This document shows positions 60,401-64,000 of a stretch of DNA of 64,000 nucleotides, piece by piece. A model generated the notes under the pieces. The model did not search any database. It was given only the letters and a program-made list of their open reading frames with translations, and was not told the DNA's origin. Made by a program: the position numbers and the translations under genes. The DNA is from Azolla caroliniana (lineage: Eukaryota > Polypodiophyta). Every line of letters starts with the position of its first letter. The stretch's first letter is position 1. The stretch lies in assembly GCA_043228905.1 (NCBI GenBank), contig JBHGNT010000002.1:27218001-27282000 (forward strand). Reading direction: 5' to 3'.

Positions 60401-63400
60401 TAGGATTATAACACATGATAAGACACATGCACACATAGCATGCCATTGTGCTTAGATATAAGTAAAACAATTACCTCTTTGACTAATGTTTGTTGAGTCG
60501 GTCCCCTCATCCATCCATCAGTGGCAAGGTAGATGATGCTCACATTCTCCTTAATGGATTTCACGTATATTGCTTCGATCAGATCCACTTTTGATACTAA
60601 AACACCTCGAGCGCCATCTCTTGGGCAGTTTTCCTTTTGTAAAAATGCATATGTCATATTGAGATTTTTCATTATAGGATGAAGTCCAGAATCAATCACC
60701 GAACCATCTCCACATCGTAGAAAGCATAACCCAAGTTGATGATCTTTGCAAAGGGACTCCTCAAACCTCCAATGAACTACACAAGGTTAAAGCCCATGTC
60801 ACAACATGTAGCTAATGATTGTGTGTTTGAGGACTTATAAAGTTGCGATTGAATTTTTATCGTAATTATAATGTTTAATGTATTGAATGTGATACATGTG
60901 AAATGATGGCACCATATAGTCTTTTCTTAAAATAAAACATGTTGTTTTGTGTAAGCTTTTCATACATGCAAATATCTTTATTGAAAATATTGCTAAAAAC
61001 ATGTTATCAACAAAGTCGAAAGTTATTTGTTGTGTTGCTTCATATGAATGCAAAAGTTTGGACGAAAAGGAGCACGTGAAACAACTTTCAATACTATTAT
61101 ATGCTATTTTGCTTCTCATGTATGCAATTGTTTGGATAGAACAAAACTATAGTGTATGAGAAATATATCTGCTATATTCACAAACCAAAAATTTATTTGA
61201 AGAAATGGTTGCAATAAATCTAATAAGAATTGGTTTGATACACGTAAGAGAAATTGAATTGAATTTTTGTTTCCTGTACCTGCAATAAAATCTTGATTTG
61301 CACCAACCATGATGTTTTGGAGTGTTGTAGCATCCATGGAAATGGATTTCGATGGGTGTATAAATAAAGAAGGGGCAAGATATGCACCCCTCCATCGAAA
61401 ACCCGGAAATAAACCTCCCATGGCCACACATTTCTCGTCATCGTAGTCATTGAGAGCTTGCTTTATATGACCGATTGATGTCCAATTGACATACGACCAT
61501 GCTAAATCATGAGTTTTCTATGGACACACAATCATCCATAAAAATAAGTATGGTTCTAATGGTAGTAGTCCATACTTCCTATAATTAGTTTTAGATTTGG
61601 ATTAATATCAACAGTTTTATTGCCTCTATAATATAACCTTCAAGAAACAATATGAATTGCCATACATTTAATATGTTGTCGAATATCATGAAAGTAATGC
61701 ATGTGTAAACACAACGTGCCAAGCATTAATGTTTTAACAATCTAAAAGAGTTTTACGCCATAAATGATTGGTTATAATTTCAAGCTGTCGTATTGAAACA
61801 TTCAAAATTCATATGTAGTGGAATATGTAGGTTTTGGGTTAAAGTATTGTGTCATGGCTTTGATTACATAATTGAAAACCCATGGTTATTTTAGATTGAG
61901 CTCATGGAAGCTCCCATTTTGCATCCATAGAAAAAACCTTAAAGCATTGTCATTGGTAAACATTTCACAATACAAAGAAAGTAACCGATAAAATTGTGCT
62001 TCAAAAGGAAATTCTAAAAAAGATAAATGGAATTGCGAGAAATAAGCTTACTGTTGTTTCTGAGTCCCACTTCCAATCCTTAGTTAATGAGGAGTAACTC
62101 TTGTGCAACCACCATACTGCATCTATATTCTTTTTGCAAGCTTGTAAGCACACTTCCAATGATGATGTTTCGACAAACTTGCTTAATAATTCCATGTCAT
62201 AACGTTCTTCCATGGTAAGGCCACCCTTAGGTAGTTGCACTAGTGACATCAAATAATTATAAAATGTTGAGTGTATTCATTATATGGAATCTCAAGATTG
62301 GCTTTCAAATAACAAACTTATTTTAACATCTTAGTGGATCAAGAAAGTGCTTACAATTTCCCGATAAGGAATGGAGATGAAGCACTTGCATGCTTATTGG
62401 TAAATGTTTCAATGCATTCAAGTCATAAACAATATTAGAGGACGAGAATACTTATTGTCGATTATTAATGAACCCTAAGGAGTCTCCAATGGAGTATATA
62501 CCCCAACTACCTAAATATCTTTCATAAAAATACATCGCAGAACAAATGCCGGTTGGTATATCCCTAATTAACAAATGTTGCAAACAAACCAGTTAAGACA
62601 CTACATTGTCCTATTGATTAAGAAAATCATGGACAATCGACCAACAATAGAAGACAAAGCATTAAATTGGTACATTATGTGAGGACGAGTAATAACTATG
62701 TATAAGAGAACTAATTCCTTCAAAGTCGAGTTTCTCTTACTTGAATGTCTAGGAGGGCCATTGAAGAAAGGAGTCAAGCAGAGGGTCCTATGAGTCGCAC
62801 GTGCGACCAAAGCAGCTCCCATGTACTCCATCAATTGGTTATTATCACCCACCACGTTGCTTAACATCGGCACTAGATATTGAACATTGTCCACCTATTC
62901 ATCATTTCAATAGATCCCCGAGAGTACCATTATTTAGTAAATTCATCTAATAATATTCAACATTCATCAAGTTTGATTGAAAACCTACCCCTTGTTTATA
63001 TTTTCGTTTGTTGGGATGCATGGCATGCAATATGTGTTTTGCATACTCTTACACACAAATGATGCACTATCATACACTAGTACCAATCTACTTGTGTAGC
63101 TACCCCTCCCACCCCATGACAACATTGTCTCATGAGCTTTCCACATTCATGGATAACACTCCAATGACCAAGGAAACTTCTAATGCATACTTCATCGACT
63201 ATACATGTTCTGTTTCCGAGTTAACCTCTACAGTCCCTAGGTCATTTAGATTGTAAATTCCAACCTATCCAAGCTTTGTCCACCATACACTTGAAGTTCC
63301 TGTAGACTTGCACTGCTGAAATTTACCCATGTTTTGTTTCATAAGATATGCCAAATTATCTTGCAACATGGATACCCCTCTTTCGATGAAGATCGTACCC

Positions 63401-63832
63401 TCTAATCAATCCAACCTTTGTTATTATTGTTAACATATGGAATTGCATTCTTAAACAAGCTTGCACTCATATCAGATTATCTGAATCAGCATGTATTCAA
63501 TTTAAGCCAATTGATTTAATTGAGTAGAGCTTATTTCAGATCTATGTCAACATTGATTGATCATATTCAATTTTGTACTCTAATAACATTGTGTATCTTT
63601 CTTGATTAAGTACCTTGGTCGGTTCGTTCACATGTTTGTGCTCGTGTTCCTTGATCGATTCCAAGATGGGATCATTTGGAGTTTCTAGATTCGGATCGCT
63701 CGGTTGGAATAAATTCGCCGCCAGATCAAGGATGGTAGATGCGCTCCATGAAGACACTAGAGTAGGATAATTACAAAGCAGTGTGAATTGTGCAATAAGA
63801 ACCAATACACTCTTAATCCACAACTTGCCCAT
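57423..63832 (-). CDS. O-fucosyltransferase-like protein, secretory pathway
   Basis: Probable GDP-fucose-dependent glycosyltransferase of the O-fucosyltransferase superfamily; donor and acceptor are inferred from family only. Six minus-strand exons, 63832-63614, 62894-62741, 62239-62052, 61517-61280, 60776-60475 and 57935-57423, join in phase to 537 aa. Residues 1-30 (MGKLWIKSVLVLIAQFTLLC...SSW) form a signal peptide or signal anchor. Motifs in order: VVGDNNQLMEYMGAALVARA then THRTLCLTPFFNGPPRH (nucleotide-sugar binding N-terminal motif, like GR.GNQ...LAFA..L.RTL..PPF), IAVHWRFEESLC (the conserved .VH.R.E..W..C motif), IYLATDGWMRGP, VVGLWRNIMGLPNL, and AKAFMGSGQSTWSLVVFRAR (the FIG...STFS...RER equivalent). 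A Cys-rich C-terminal region (CRYNGFFHRASRY, CNFTACSP) ends the protein. Intron 5 is 2.5 kb. Confidence 0.82.
58205..58385. repeat. ATGTATG-rich low-complexity tract
   Basis: Imperfect ATGTATG, ATGCATATG and TGTGTATG units in intron 5 of the O-fucosyltransferase-like gene. Confidence 0.8.
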
Positions 63833-64000
63833 GATGATGGTGTAATTATGGTTAATGAGGTGCTATGCCATAATTAACCATGTACATGGGGAGGAAAAGA
63901 GCACTAATGAAAGAATGGTGTTGTAAAGCGTTGTCTCCATGTGTTTGAATGAGACAATGAAGGAACAGAGTTCTAAAACATTTAGCTTCAATTGCCACAA
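63833..64000. other. Upstream flank of the O-fucosyltransferase-like gene
   Basis: Contains this gene's 5' leader and part of its promoter on the minus strand. No clear TATA box was fixed. Confidence 0.4.

Overview
This window is nuclear DNA of a land plant, most likely a flowering plant. Its genes are split by AT-rich GT-AG introns, and every recognisable protein is closest in motif content to plant families: a SWI3A-type chromatin subunit, a mitochondrial ADP/ATP carrier with the plant N-terminal extension, the CAF-1 subunit FAS2, phosphatase PP5, a NIP5;1-type boric acid channel and an O-fucosyltransferase-like protein. Introns are long, and intergenic DNA is full of decayed retrotransposons and short tandem duplications. 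The species cannot be read from the sequence.

Layout: 1-4.4 kb is gene-poor, with a LINE remnant near 3.5 kb. 4.4-6.5 kb (+) holds the 3' exons of a SWI3A-like gene whose SWIRM-coding part is not seen. 8.1-12.4 kb (-) is a complete ADP/ATP carrier gene with a 2.1 kb purine-rich leader intron. 12.5-18.5 kb is non-genic: a TGTATG microsatellite, a mitochondrial-type SSU rRNA fragment and a nine-copy ~105 bp minisatellite. 18.6-27.3 kb (+) is FAS2 in 12 exons; intron 1 carries an array of a short dyad motif and intron 2 carries LINE fragments. 28.5-29.9 kb has a Ty3/gypsy fragment (-) and a SINE-like piece. 30.0-34.6 kb (+) is PP5. 34.6-46.0 kb is an 11 kb stretch with decayed retroelements and satellites. 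46.4-50.7 kb (+) is the NIP gene, preceded by minimal AUG-stop uORFs. 50.7-57.2 kb holds duplications and a decayed, repeat-rich gene-like region. 57.4-63.8 kb (-) is a six-exon O-fucosyltransferase-like gene.

The genes are unrelated housekeeping or nutrient genes and do not form a pathway or cluster. All exon joins were made by hand. Each join keeps the reading frame and restores family motifs, so the five complete models (AAC 375 aa, FAS2 563 aa, PP5 483 aa, NIP 336 aa, O-FucT-like 537 aa) are well supported internally but untested against transcripts.

I did not find a convincing new biological system. The most interesting signals are: AUG-stop uORFs about 316 and 221 nt upstream of the NIP start, at nearly the position known to give boron-dependent control in Arabidopsis NIP5;1; an NPC (not NPA/NPS) first pore motif and a GC-AG intron in the same gene; an 87-nt, stop-free, frame-preserving intron inside PP5's third TPR; the dyad array in FAS2 intron 1; and the decayed repeat-protein region at 53-57 kb.
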